Assembly (NCBI GenBank): GCA_032160545.1
Contig: JAVHVN010000164.1
Span: 1 to 54,839 of the forward strand
Direction: 5' to 3'
Length of the DNA: 54,839 nucleotides
Origin: DATGFB01 sp032160545
GTDB taxonomy: Bacteria; Actinomycetota; Actinomycetes; Mycobacteriales; Jatrophihabitantaceae
Position numbers and translations under genes: made by a program. This document shows, piece by piece, positions 38,501-46,125 of the stretch. Position 1 is the first letter of the stretch, and every line of letters starts with the position of its first letter. The notes beneath the pieces were generated by a model. It searched no databases, was not told the DNA's origin, and was given only the letters and a program-made list of their open reading frames with translations.

Positions 38501-40934
38501 GCAGGTCCGAGATCGGCACGTTGGCAAGACATGCGAGGTCGGTCGAGTTGGCTGGGCAGTTCGACGGGGCGCTCGAGACGACACGGTTGGTCATCTGGTG
38601 GTCACCGGTATCGGGACTGGCCACCGCGACGCTGTAGACGATGGTCGCTGACGCCCCGGCCGCCAACGGGCCGCTCCAGGACAACACGTTCGTCGTACCG
38701 TCGTAGCTCGCCGTGCCGGCTGTCGCCGTTGCGTCGTTGTTGAATGTCGAGTCGGCCAGCACGTCGGTGATGTCATCGCTGAACGTGGCCGGATCGGCTG
38801 CCACGTAGTCCTGAGTGCCGGTATTCGTGGCGGTGATCGTGTATGTCACCGTGTCACCAGGTTTTGCTGGTGACGGTACGGCGGCCTTCGTGAAGTGCAG
38901 CATGCACTGCGCCGCAGACGGCGCGACGGTGAAGACCGCCACGCCACTTGAGTTGCCGGTCGGCGAATCCGTGATCGCACCCGCCGTCGTCACCGCAGTC
39001 GCGGTGTTCGACACGGGGGCCGATTGCAGACATGGCACGGGTGGCATCACGGTCTCGTAGCACACCTGGATCGCGTTACCGATCCACGTGATCTTGACGG
39101 TGGACGCCTGCACGGCAGCAGCGTTGCTCACCGCCGCGATGTTCACCTGGGCGGTCAGTGACGAGGTGTTCCCGGCGACCGGAATCGAGGAGATGTCGAT
39201 GACCTGGGGGCCGCTGCTCGGGAACGGCACATTGATCCAGCCCGGCAGCGGGTCTCCGTTGGCGTCGAGCAATGTCAACGTCGCCCCGAAGTACTCCGAG
39301 CCGTTCAGACCTGGTAGGGACACCGTGCCCCACGACGTGGCATGTCCCGGATTTCCGTCGCAGTAGTAGTTGCTCGGCGTCAGCTTCACACTCTGCGAAG
39401 CCGACGCACACGGGCCACCGGTCTGGGCATTGAAGACGCTGATCTGGGCGCCATTGCCGTTCGAGGCCATGCAGCCGGGCAGGTTGGCCAGCGGCCGCAC
39501 CGTGTAGCTCTGCAAGTTCGGCGGCAACGTGGTGAACGCCGCGCACGGCTGGACCTTGCCGCCGACCAACGGCAGTGCGAAGTCGAAGCAGTTGTCGACG
39601 TCGGCGTTACCGGTGTAGTACTTCGTCCCTATCAGGACACCGGTGCCAAAGCCCGCGCCACTGGCGACGTCGAACGAGTAGTGGGTCTGGCTCCACGGAT
39701 TCGAAATCGCGTTACCGGCCGGATCGAAGCAGATGCTGTGGACGATGGCGCAGGCCCCTAGGAAAGTCCCGGCCGAGGAGACGACTGGCATGACCTCACT
39801 GTCGAAGCTGGGCGTCGGCGCACCCGTTGCCTTGGGAAAGTTCGCACAGACAGCCTTCGTCGAGGTGTCGAAACAGGTGAGGAATTCCGTGGTGCCCGCC
39901 GCGTCGCGGTAGCTCGCGTAGACATACCGGCCGTACGTGCCGAGTTCGGCGGCACCCGCGACTGCCCTCGGCCCGGGGGATACGGTGAACGCGCCGCACG
40001 ACGTGCCGGTCGGCGATACGCACTGCATGCTGCCGTTGGCATCCAGGTAGTAGTAGTTCCCGTCGGCAGCCGCGATCCCGTCACCGTTCAGGGGGTACCC
40101 GGCGACGGTTGTGGTACCGAGCTGCGTGTACCCGCAACTCGTCCGGGAATTCAGGTCGAGGCACTGAAAGCCGAAGGGATCCACGCCGCCCGGCCCGTTT
40201 AGCGACACCGCCCAGAACAACCGCCCGTTCGAGATGAAGGAGCCGTTCACGTAGGTAGTCGCGTAGACGACCGCTCCCGTCCCCAGCGGCGTCCCGGGTG
40301 TCGGGTCCACATATGAGGAAAACGCCGGCCAACCAGGGCAGACGGCCCCACCGAGCGTCGCGCAGTACACAGCTGTTGTTGACGCGTTGTGGTGGAACAC
40401 CGTGTAGATGTTGTTCTGGTAGCCCTCGACGCTATAGCCGTCGCCACCCGGCGTGGTGAAGTTCGTGGCTGACGCCGCGAAGTTCGGCGATGCCGCGGAC
40501 GTCGATCCTCCGATCACCGTGCCGTTGGCAGTCACGGCACCGCCGGTGACGCTGCCCGTGAATCCGGGCGGCAGCTGCAGCGAGTTCGGTACGTAGGTCT
40601 GCGCGCCGGTGATGGGGTCGGTGATGTTGACGTTCGCGGTCGCGCCGGTGTTGTTGGAGTAGTTCAGCGCCCACTTGACGGTGTCACCGGGCTGCCCGCT
40701 GCCCTGAGATCCGGTAGCCGAGTTGGCTGTCGACCCGTTTTGCTGATCGATGCCGACCTTGCTCAGTGTCGAGACGGGGGTGGTCGCCGCCGTCGCGGTG
40801 GATGACGCACCAAGCGCACCGCTGAGCAGACCCAGCACCAGAGCCGAAACCACCGAAACGGCGGTCCACCTACGCCGGCGCCCTAGCCGCCGGTTCGGAG
40901 ACGCTGCATTCATCGGAGTGCCGCTGTGGCCCAT
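35574..40934 (-). CDS. Giant DUF11-repeat surface protein with LATTG sorting signal
   Basis: The ATG at 40934 (after GGGGGA) gives about 1786 residues. An export signal (WTAVSVVSALVLGLLSGALG) precedes a DUF11-like module (GQPGDTVKWALNYSNNTGAT) and a large propeller-like region of about 400 residues. Eight DUF11-type repeats follow, from LHFTKAAVPSPAKPGDTVTY to LQVTKTVDPKNFDAVHAGDK. Several repeats end in a Cys pair such as CQADDPLC or CGPDNPLC. The C-terminus LATTGGDWRTG, a hydrophobic helix and RAGRRRR form a sortase E-type LAxTG sorting signal. It is an adhesin or surface-layer-like protein linked to peptidoglycan. No sortase gene is in the window. Confidence 0.88.
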   Translation of the reverse strand: MGHSGTPMNAASPNRRLGRRRRWTAVSVVSALVLGLLSGALGASSTATAATTPVSTLSKVGIDQQNGSTANSATGSQGSGQPGDTVKWALNYSNNTGATANVNITDPITGAQTYVPNSLQLPPGFTGSVTGGAVTANGTVIGGSTSAASPNFAASATNFTTPGGDGYSVEGYQNNIYTVFHHNASTTAVYCATLGGAVCPGWPAFSSYVDPTPGTPLGTGAVVYATTYVNGSFISNGRLFWAVSLNGPGGVDPFGFQCLDLNSRTSCGYTQLGTTTVAGYPLNGDGIAAADGNYYYLDANGSMQCVSPTGTSCGAFTVSPGPRAVAGAAELGTYGRYVYASYRDAAGTTEFLTCFDTSTKAVCANFPKATGAPTPSFDSEVMPVVSSAGTFLGACAIVHSICFDPAGNAISNPWSQTHYSFDVASGAGFGTGVLIGTKYYTGNADVDNCFDFALPLVGGKVQPCAAFTTLPPNLQSYTVRPLANLPGCMASNGNGAQISVFNAQTGGPCASASQSVKLTPSNYYCDGNPGHATSWGTVSLPGLNGSEYFGATLTLLDANGDPLPGWINVPFPSSGPQVIDISSIPVAGNTSSLTAQVNIAAVSNAAAVQASTVKITWIGNAIQVCYETVMPPVPCLQSAPVSNTATAVTTAGAITDSPTGNSSGVAVFTVAPSAAQCMLHFTKAAVPSPAKPGDTVTYTITATNTGTQDYVAADPATFSDDITDVLADSTFNNDATATAGTASYDGTTNVLSWSGPLAAGASATIVYSVAVASPDTGDHQMTNRVVSSAPSNCPANSTDLACLANVPISDLHVSKSANPASGSTLHAGQVVTYTITFQNTGVGTAAVDYTDDLTKVLDDATVTSAPTASNPALTASAVTNGQFTVTGAVPGKTTYTVTYQVTVQPDGQRGDNNLLNFVFPTGTTAPATCVVGDPLCTEHHVYQLVVTKASNPIDGSAVQAGDVITYTLTFQNVGTGPAPVDYTDYLAKVLDDATVTSGPTASNAGLSVSPIANDQFGVTGSVPASATYTVTYQVKVKPYAQQGDHQLDNFLEPAGTTPPATCDSGDPLCVHHPIPHLSIAKTASTTARPAVGDTVNYTVVVTNDGAVDYTPTGPATMTDDLSAVLDDATYNGDVAATSGAAAVNGAQLSWTGPLAVGQSVTVTYSVTYNGTGDTIMTNTACVPKQGTDPNCDTVQVPAANLHISKSVDPANFSTVVAGQVLTYTLTFQNTGQGPGSVSYTDFIGGVLDDATLTSGPTASNNALTVSPVTNGQFDITGTVAPASTGTVTYQVTVKPDGNRGDNQLDNFLEPTGTSPPATCQADDPLCTHNPVPEIVPTKTVDPASTATVHAGDVLTYTVTFTNVGKATGSVDYIDYLADVLDDAAVTTAPSSSNPNLTAGGIANSQFEITGTVAAGATYTVTYTVTIKPDGQRGNDVANNFISKKGDTPPSQCLASDPLCTTNPMPDLQYWKTVNPASGTPVVPGQTLTYTLHFTNNGTAAGTVDKVDDITQAVDDATVAGQPASSDPALTVTAFGSDNRAAITGSLNPGQTVTVTYQLKVKDPDTGDQILANFIQKPSDPPPTSTDCAPSDPQHPDCTSNPVGWLQVTKTVDPKNFDAVHAGDKLTYTLTFHNVGKGAAKVDYTDHLAGVLDDATVVSGPTASGSALTASGVSNGAFRVTGTLAGGQTVTVTYHVQVKPYADQGNHVLDNFLDPTGTTPPASCGPDNPLCTQNPVPPVTGAGGTGGGGLLATTGGDWRTGLILAGLLLCAGALLLRAGRRRRTTTT

Positions 40935-41307
40935 CTCGTCCCCCAGGTCTCGACCAGTGCTCACGTAGGAGCCGCCCATCCGAGGCCGGCCTCTCGCGAG
41001 CCCGACCGGACGATGCACCGGAAGTATTGGGGCTTGATCAACTTCGCAACCAGTCGCACCAGGAATTTTCACCCGGCATTTCACCCCTCAGCGACGTGAG
41101 GATTGCGCCGCTCGCGTCAGGATTCTCGACACCGCAGAATCACTCACCCGCGAGGTCACCTTTGCACCGAACCGAGCACGGCAGATAGTTCGCATATCAC
41201 CGGATATCGCACCAGGGCCTATCGCCATCGGATACATCGAGGGCTCGGCAGGGTAAGCAGTGCAGATCTCGGCGCCTGCCGTGAGCATCCAGCCCAGGAG
41301 GTACGCC
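40935..41307. other. 373-bp divergent intergenic region
   Basis: This region lies between the giant surface protein (minus) and the DUF6458 gene (plus). It holds ATATC-ACCG-GATAT at 41194-41207, a small inverted repeat that may be an operator, and the SD AGGAGG at 41296-41301 for the plus-strand gene. No coding frame is convincing; the long leader of the surface protein gene may be regulatory. Confidence 0.4.
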
Positions 41308-41562
41308 ATGGGTATCGGGTTCAGTCTGTTGCTCATCGCTGCCGGCGCGGTCTTGGCGTTCGCCGTGAATGTCAACGACACGCATGGCTTCAACGTCAAC
41401 AACGCCGGGATCATTCTGATGATCGTGGGAGCGGTTGGCCTGCTCGTGACCCTTGCGTGGATGATGAGCCGGCGCCGAACGGACGTGGTGACTCGCGGGC
41501 CGCGTGGGAGCAGGGCTACGACCTACGTCGAGCCGAACGACCCGACAATGGGTCCGTACTGA
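41308..41562 (+). CDS. DUF6458-type small membrane protein
   Basis: The ATG at 41308 follows CAGGAGG. The 84-residue protein has two membrane helices (GIGFSLLLIAAGAVLAFAVN and AGIILMIVGAVGLLVTLAWM) joined by a short loop and a basic, Arg-rich tail. It matches the DUF6458 family of actinobacterial two-span membrane proteins, whose role is unknown. It is divergent from the surface-protein gene. Confidence 0.8.
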   Translation: MGIGFSLLLIAAGAVLAFAVNVNDTHGFNVNNAGIILMIVGAVGLLVTLAWMMSRRRTDVVTRGPRGSRATTYVEPNDPTMGPY

Positions 41563-41580
41563 CGGCGACAGCGATCTATC

Positions 41581-41787
41581 GTGCCTGCCCAGGCCAAGAC
41601 GAGCGTGTCCATCGCGCTGACGGAGACTTCCGCCGGTTGGACGCTGCACATCGTCACGAGCAGATCGGCATCGCAGCGCGAACTTTCGGACCTCGACGGC
41701 GCGGTCGCCGAAGTCACCGTCTCCCCCAACCTGGTCCCCGGGGTTCCGTTCGCTGCCGAGTTGTCCCTGGACGTGGCGACACCGTGA
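41581..41787 (+). CDS. Possible small protein downstream of DUF6458
   Basis: The GTG at 41581 opens a 68-residue frame (PAQAKTSVSIALTETSAGWT to AAELSLDVATP) with alternating beta-like hydrophobic pattern. It starts 18 nt after the DUF6458 stop without a good SD and ends just before a strong hairpin, so it could be the second gene of a short operon. It could equally be chance coding; I recognise no family. Confidence 0.35.
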   Translation: MPAQAKTSVSIALTETSAGWTLHIVTSRSASQRELSDLDGAVAEVTVSPNLVPGVPFAAELSLDVATP

Positions 41788-41829
41788 CATGCGGCGACAC
41801 CGTGACATCTGCCGGTGTCACGGTGTCGC
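41775..41829. terminator. Tandem 16-bp repeat plus perfect hairpin between convergent genes
   Basis: GGCGACACCGTGACAT occurs twice in tandem (41775-41790 and 41793-41808). The second copy pairs perfectly over 14 bp (41794-41807) with TGTCACGGTGTCGC (41816-41829), with an 8-nt loop. The first copy could replace the second in the stem. It lies between the plus-strand small ORF and csbD, so it probably ends transcription in both directions. Confidence 0.65.
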
Positions 41830-41860
41830 GCCGACTTCTGGTTCGTCGAGATTTCGCCGT

Positions 41861-42055
41861 TCAGTGGTCGAAGGCGTCCTTCACCTTGCGACCGGTGTCC
41901 TTGGCCTGTTCGCCTGCGTTCTTCAGGTCGGCGCCCACTTGAGTCCGGCGTCCCCGCGCCTCCGTGCCGCGCCGGCCGCTAGCGGCGCCAACGGCCTGCT
42001 TCACCTTTCCCTTCGCGGCTTGCGCGCGATTCTTGATCTTGTCGGTCGCACTCAT
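41861..42055 (-). CDS. CsbD-family stress protein
   Basis: The 64-residue hydrophilic protein (MSATDKIKNRAQAAKGKVKQ, then GADLKNAGEQAKDTGRKVKD) is a typical CsbD/YjbJ helix-rich small protein induced by general stress in other bacteria. Its ATG overlaps the stop of the SRPBCC gene (ATGA), making it the last gene of the gas vesicle operon. Its function is unknown; its linkage here supports stress-controlled expression. Confidence 0.85.
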   Translation of the reverse strand: MSATDKIKNRAQAAKGKVKQAVGAASGRRGTEARGRRTQVGADLKNAGEQAKDTGRKVKDAFDH

Positions 42056-43554
42056 GACGTGCCCCCTCTCGAGCGGGTTGCCTTCGTCGGTTGACGCTTG
42101 CGCGGACCGGATCGTGCGGCGGCCTTCTTCGCCGGCGCCTTCTTGGCGGACGCTTTGCGAGCCGGTGCCTTCTTCGCCGGCGCTTTCTTTGCCGGTGCCT
42201 TCTTCGCCGGCGGCGCCTTCTTTGCCGCCACCTTCTTCGCCGGCGGCGCCTTCTTGGCCGCCTTCTTGGCGGGGGCCTTCTTGGCCGCGGCCTTGCGTGC
42301 GGGCGACGGAGCTTCCGAAGCGGACGACGACGAACCGTTGTCCGTCGGGGCATCCCGGGCCGGCGCCCTCGTGCTGGGTGCGCTCCTGCGCGGCCTGCGC
42401 CGAGTCGAGGGGGACTGATCCGCCGGCTCCGTCGAACGTCCGGAGCCCGAGTCGCCCTCCGACCCCGATCCCGACTCTTGGTCGGAGTCCCGCGGGCCTC
42501 GCTGCCGGCGTGGGTCGGTCCCGGTGCGCGAACGGCTCTCCGACCGGCCGCGTCGCGCAGGCTGTGAACCGCGCCCGGATCCCGACCGGGAGCCGGTGGA
42601 CTCACGTGCGGACCTCGGACGGCCCCCTTCTCGCTCTTCACGATCCGGCCGCGGGCGGCCGCTGCCGCCACGACGACGGTCAGCGGGCCGACGCCGTCCT
42701 TCGGCCCGTTGGCCGCGAGACTCGCCGGACGGCTGCCCTGCCTTGCCCTTGTGGACCTCGCCGCGCCAGGCCCCGGTCTCCTTCCCTTCCAACATCACGA
42801 AGCGTCGGAAGTTCTTGAGATCCAGCCTGGTCCGGCGGCCCGCAGCACGCCACATGTTGCCGGTCTTCTCCATGAACCCGCTCGGGAAGTATTCAATGGC
42901 GACGAGCACCCGGGTGAGGTCGTCGGCGAGCGGATGGAAGGTGACGACACCCTTCGTCGAACCCTTCGCACCCTCGGACGTCCACACGATCCGGTGGTCG
43001 GGTACCTGCTCCTGGATCTTCGCCTTCCAGGTGCGCCGCGACTTGAACACCTTGACGCGCCAGTTGGTCTCGGTCTCGCTGACCTGTTCGACGCTCTCGA
43101 CACCCTTCATGAACTGCGAGAAGTCGGTGAACTGCGTCCACTGGTTGTAGACCGTCGAGACCGGGGCACCGATGTCGATCGACTCCTCGATGTTCATCGA
43201 CTTGCCCCCGCCGCTCCCGCCGCCACCCTTGCCCGCGCTGCCCTTTCCTCCGAACAGGTTCTTCGCCTTGTCAGTGATGCCCGAGGTCGCGGCGCCGATC
43301 GCCGACTTCAGCGGGCTCTGTCCCTGCAGCATCCGCTTCGCGCCCTCGCCGACAAAAGACAGCTGTCCGCTCTCGCCCACGTCACCGAGAGCCTTGGTCG
43401 CTGACGACAGCCGCTCGGTCATCGCGCCGGACAGCTTGCCTGCCTGCGCTTGCGCGAGACCACGCGCCTGCTCGGTCAGATGCTTGGTTGCCGGACTCTG
43501 TCGAAGACTCTCCAAGAAACCCGTCGACGACGAGCCGCTGCTACCGCTGGCCAT
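42052..43554 (-). CDS. GvpZ-like SRPBCC protein with histone-H1-like basic tail
   Basis: The 500-residue protein has a Gly/Ser-rich helical N-terminus and a SRPBCC/polyketide-cyclase domain (about 118-265) with SMNIEESIDIGAPVSTVYNQ, WTQFTDFSQFMKGVESVEQV and DHRIVWTSEGAKG. A charged, disordered Arg/Ser/Asp region follows, and the last 85 residues are Ala/Lys/Pro repeats (AKKAPAKKA). SRPBCC proteins of this type occur in Streptomyces gvp clusters (GvpZ). The tail resembles H1/HU-like DNA- or polyanion-binding tails. The ATG is 21 nt after the GvpY-like stop, and the stop overlaps csbD. Confidence 0.85.
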   Translation of the reverse strand: MASGSSGSSSTGFLESLRQSPATKHLTEQARGLAQAQAGKLSGAMTERLSSATKALGDVGESGQLSFVGEGAKRMLQGQSPLKSAIGAATSGITDKAKNLFGGKGSAGKGGGGSGGGKSMNIEESIDIGAPVSTVYNQWTQFTDFSQFMKGVESVEQVSETETNWRVKVFKSRRTWKAKIQEQVPDHRIVWTSEGAKGSTKGVVTFHPLADDLTRVLVAIEYFPSGFMEKTGNMWRAAGRRTRLDLKNFRRFVMLEGKETGAWRGEVHKGKAGQPSGESRGQRAEGRRRPADRRRGGSGRPRPDREEREGGRPRSARESTGSRSGSGRGSQPARRGRSESRSRTGTDPRRQRGPRDSDQESGSGSEGDSGSGRSTEPADQSPSTRRRPRRSAPSTRAPARDAPTDNGSSSSASEAPSPARKAAAKKAPAKKAAKKAPPAKKVAAKKAPPAKKAPAKKAPAKKAPARKASAKKAPAKKAAARSGPRKRQPTKATRSRGGTS

Positions 43555-43575
43555 GATGTCCCCTTCCGTCGGCGC

Positions 43576-44589
43576 TCAGGCCGAGGTCGTCTGTCGACTA
43601 CGGCGCCGGGATCCCGATGCGCCCCTACTGGCGCGACGACCGCCGGCCCGGCCACCGCGGTCCGCATCTCGAGACCTGCGGCGGCTCGAGGACGCGCTTG
43701 CCCGGTCGTCGTCTTCCTCGCCTTCGGGGCCTTCCGTGCCTTCCTCACCTTGTTCGTCGCCCTCGTCGCCCTCGTCCTCGAATTGGTCCTGGGCGCCCTC
43801 GTCCTCGTCGCCTTCGTCCTCGTACTCCTCGTCGTCTTCGTCCTCGTCGTACTCGTCCTGCATGCCGCCGTCCTCGTCCTCTTCGTCCTCTTCGTCCTCT
43901 TCATCCGAGTCGGCTACGCCGTCGTCCTCGTCGGCGTACTCGTCCTCTTCGTCGTCTTCCTCGTCGTACTCGTCCTGCACGCCGCCGTCCTCGTCCTCTT
44001 CGTCCTCTTCGTCCTCGTCCTCGTCCTCTTCCGCGTCGTACTCGTCCTCGACGCCCTCGTCCTCTTCCTCGTCCTCGTCCTCGTCTTCGTCCTCGTCCTC
44101 GTCTTCGTTCTCGTCCTCGTCCTCGTCGTACTCGTCCTCGACGCCCTCGTCTTCCTCTTCCTCGTCGTCGTACTCGTCGTCCATGCCCTCGTCGTCCATG
44201 CCCTCGTCGTCCGTGCCCTCGTCGTCGTACTGCTCGTCCTCGTCCGCGCGAGCTGACCGTCGACCGCGCCGACGTGACCGCCCACCCGTTATCTCGCCGA
44301 CACCGTGAGCCCGCTGTTCCAGCGCGTCTCCCAGGCGCCCGGCCTGAGCCTCGAACACGGACAACGCGGCGCGCTTTCCCGCCGCGACCATCGGGCCGCG
44401 CAACTCGCCCACGAGATCCTGTCCGCGATTGGACTGGAGGAATTTCATGGCCTGGTCGCGAGCCATGTCCTTGGGACGGCCCTTGCCGGCCAACCACAGG
44501 GCCAGACCGACGGCGGCCTTCGCCTTCTTGGTCCGCCCGAGCACGTAACCGCCCAGCGCTGCGGTTCCGATCTTCACGGTGTCCTGCAT
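43576..44589 (-). CDS. GvpY-like protein with hyperacidic tail
   Basis: The 337-residue protein has an N-terminal domain (about 1-100) beginning MQDTVKIGTAALGGYVLGRT with AVGLALWLAGKG and LRGPMVAAGKRAALSVFEAQ, as in GvpY-like proteins of Streptomyces gas vesicle clusters. Residues about 113-300 are almost only Asp and Glu with scattered Gly and Tyr, in EDEDEDE and EDEYDE runs, and the final 35 are Arg/Ser-rich. The acidic part is intrinsically disordered and repeat-coded. It lies between gvpF and the SRPBCC gene, whose tail is strongly basic, so ionic pairing is a reasonable idea. Confidence 0.8.
   Translation of the reverse strand: MQDTVKIGTAALGGYVLGRTKKAKAAVGLALWLAGKGRPKDMARDQAMKFLQSNRGQDLVGELRGPMVAAGKRAALSVFEAQAGRLGDALEQRAHGVGEITGGRSRRRGRRSARADEDEQYDDEGTDDEGMDDEGMDDEYDDEEEEDEGVEDEYDEDEDENEDEDEDEDEDEDEEEDEGVEDEYDAEEDEDEDEEDEEDEDGGVQDEYDEEDDEEDEYADEDDGVADSDEEDEEDEEDEDGGMQDEYDEDEDDEEYEDEGDEDEGAQDQFEDEGDEGDEQGEEGTEGPEGEEDDDRASASSSRRRSRDADRGGRAGGRRASRGASGSRRRSRQTTSA
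43700..44260. repeat. Low-complexity Asp/Glu-coding trinucleotide tract
   Basis: Over about 560 nt the plus strand consists mostly of CTCGTC and CTC/TTC/GTC triplets (the minus strand of GAC, GAG and GAA). The result is a strongly strand-asymmetric, pyrimidine-rich tract within the GvpY-like gene. Longer imperfect units recur (for example GTCGTACTCGTCCTCGAC, 18 nt). Replication slippage in steps of three would change tail length without frameshift. Confidence 0.8.
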
Positions 44590-44617
44590 ATCTTCCCCTT
44601 ACGGTTGAGGGCCTGGT

Positions 44618-45376
44618 TCACCAGCCCCAGCTGCCATCGCCGCGGAAGGTGTCCGCGGCCTGGTGTGCCGCGACTTCGGTCCGATCGACGAAGTGGGCGG
44701 CGGGTAACGGTCCGACGTACCGGAAGGCAAGGTTCGGGCGCTCGGCACGAAGCACTGCGATCGCCTCGTCGAACTTGGGCAGGTCGTCCAGGCGAACCAG
44801 AAAGGCCCATCGCAACACCGGATCTTCCGGGCCTCGGATCAGCGCCCGGGCGACGTTGTCCACGGAGAGCTGGCTGAGACGGCCGACCACCTCGTCGGCC
44901 AGTTCTTGACGATGCGCCATCAGCAGACCGGCTATCTGCTGCCCCAGCTCGATGGTGGCGTCCAGATCCATCGGCTCGGCGTGCTGGCCCGCCGGTGTCG
45001 CGGCAATCGCGGCCAGCGATTCGGCCTCGTCGTCGTCGACATCGAGCTGCAGTTCGACGACTCCGTCGAGTGCCTCGAGCCTGGGCAGCAGATCCCCCAC
45101 ACCGGCATCGAGTACCTCGCGTCGGGCCTCGTCCTCGCTGCTTGCGACGGTCCCCAGCCGCAACGGCAGAACCGGCCCGTCGCGTAACAGTTCGACCAGT
45201 ACGCGCAGATGCGACCGCGCGTCGTCCTCGCTGATCGGCAGATCCTCGGCAACGTCGGACACGGCCGCGCCGATCGGTCCGGATGTCACGATCCGGACCT
45301 CGCCGGGCGGCTGGCCGAGCCCCGGCTGCGCGGGGGCGGGGTGCCTGGCGCGCACGATTCCGTACAGGTAGACCAC
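44618..45376 (-). CDS. gvpF: Gas vesicle protein GvpF
   Basis: The 252-residue protein is of the GvpL/GvpF family: it begins MVYLYGIVRARHPAPAQPGL, contains GPVLPLRLGTVASSEDEARR and ends the conserved region with RYVGPLPAAHFV. GvpF is an accessory or minor protein that binds GvpA during nucleation. It starts 3 nt after the gvpA stop. No gvpG is found downstream of it; the next gene is gvpY-like after 28 nt. The C-terminus extends about 20 residues beyond relatives. Confidence 0.9.
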   Translation of the reverse strand: MVYLYGIVRARHPAPAQPGLGQPPGEVRIVTSGPIGAAVSDVAEDLPISEDDARSHLRVLVELLRDGPVLPLRLGTVASSEDEARREVLDAGVGDLLPRLEALDGVVELQLDVDDDEAESLAAIAATPAGQHAEPMDLDATIELGQQIAGLLMAHRQELADEVVGRLSQLSVDNVARALIRGPEDPVLRWAFLVRLDDLPKFDEAIAVLRAERPNLAFRYVGPLPAAHFVDRTEVAAHQAADTFRGDGSWGW

Positions 45377-45379
45377 GGC

Positions 45380-45847
45380 TCAGCCCTCCTCCCGGCGCGA
45401 GGATCGGCGCCCGGCCGGCGCGGGCCGACGGCTGCGGTGCTCACTGCTGCGTGACCGGCCGCCGTCGCCGCGGCTGCTCTCGTCCTCGTCCTCGTCGCCG
45501 CCGCGCAGCGACGAGACGGCTTCCTTGGCGGTCTCCTTCACACCGCTGAGAGCGCCGCGCGTCTTGTGCTTGGCGCCGCCCTCCTGCAGGTCGCCGATCA
45601 GGCCGGGCAGGCCCTCGGGCTGCTTCTGCGGCTGTATGTCGAGCCTGTTCACCGCTTCGGCGAACCGCAGATAGGTGTCGACGCTGGCGATCACGACCCG
45701 AGCGTCGAGCGTGAGGATCTCGATGCCGACGAGCGAGAGCCTCACGTACGCATCGATCACGATGCCTTTGTCGAGCACGAGGTCCAGCACGTCGGCCAGG
45801 CCACTCGGATGCGGTGCGCGATTGGCGGAGGGAACAGCGACGGTCAT
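45380..45847 (-). CDS. gvpA: Gas vesicle structural protein GvpA
   Basis: The 155-residue protein has the GvpA core (about 15-75): LADVLDLVLDKGIVIDAYVR, LSLVGIEILTLDARVVIASV and DTYLRFAEAVNRLD. This core forms the ribbed vesicle wall. A charged tail of about 75 residues (DEDEDESSRGD and Arg-rich end) follows; such tails occur in Streptomyces GvpA. It overlaps gvpK by 4 nt and precedes gvpF by 3 nt, so, unlike in cyanobacteria, the shell gene is in the middle of the operon. Confidence 0.93.
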   Translation of the reverse strand: MTVAVPSANRAPHPSGLADVLDLVLDKGIVIDAYVRLSLVGIEILTLDARVVIASVDTYLRFAEAVNRLDIQPQKQPEGLPGLIGDLQEGGAKHKTRGALSGVKETAKEAVSSLRGGDEDEDESSRGDGGRSRSSEHRSRRPAPAGRRSSRREEG

Positions 45848-46125
45848 GGGAGATCCTTTCGACGAAGTGACTCGGTAGCCGACTCGGCGACGGCCTCGTG
45901 CAGCGCGTTCAACCGTTGTGCCGCATCGCGTAGCGCGGTGCCCACGGCCTCGATCTGGTCCGCAGTCAGGTCCCCGGCGTCGAGCCGCCGGATGGCTTGC
46001 CTCTCGAGCAGCTCCCGCACGACGTCGAGCAGCACGAGGACGAGCTCGGACAGGCCGTGACCGACCGCGTTGGGGTCGAGGTCGATGCGGATGGCATCCG
46101 GCGGCCGAGCGCGGGAACTGGTCAT
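45844..46125 (-). CDS. gvpK: Gas vesicle protein GvpK
   Basis: The 93-residue protein carries the GvpK pattern RIDLDPNAVGHGLSELVLVL, LDVVRELLERQAIRRLDAGD and VGTALRDAAQRLNALHEAVA. GvpK is a small accessory protein needed in many gvp systems. Both ends overlap neighbours by 4 nt. Confidence 0.9.
   Translation of the reverse strand: MTSSRARPPDAIRIDLDPNAVGHGLSELVLVLLDVVRELLERQAIRRLDAGDLTADQIEAVGTALRDAAQRLNALHEAVAESATESLRRKDLP

Noticed and set aside
43450..44256. Plus-strand hydrophobic frame rich in Val/Leu opposite the acidic tail
   Set aside because: It is a direct consequence of reading GTC/CTC repeats on the other strand, not a membrane protein.
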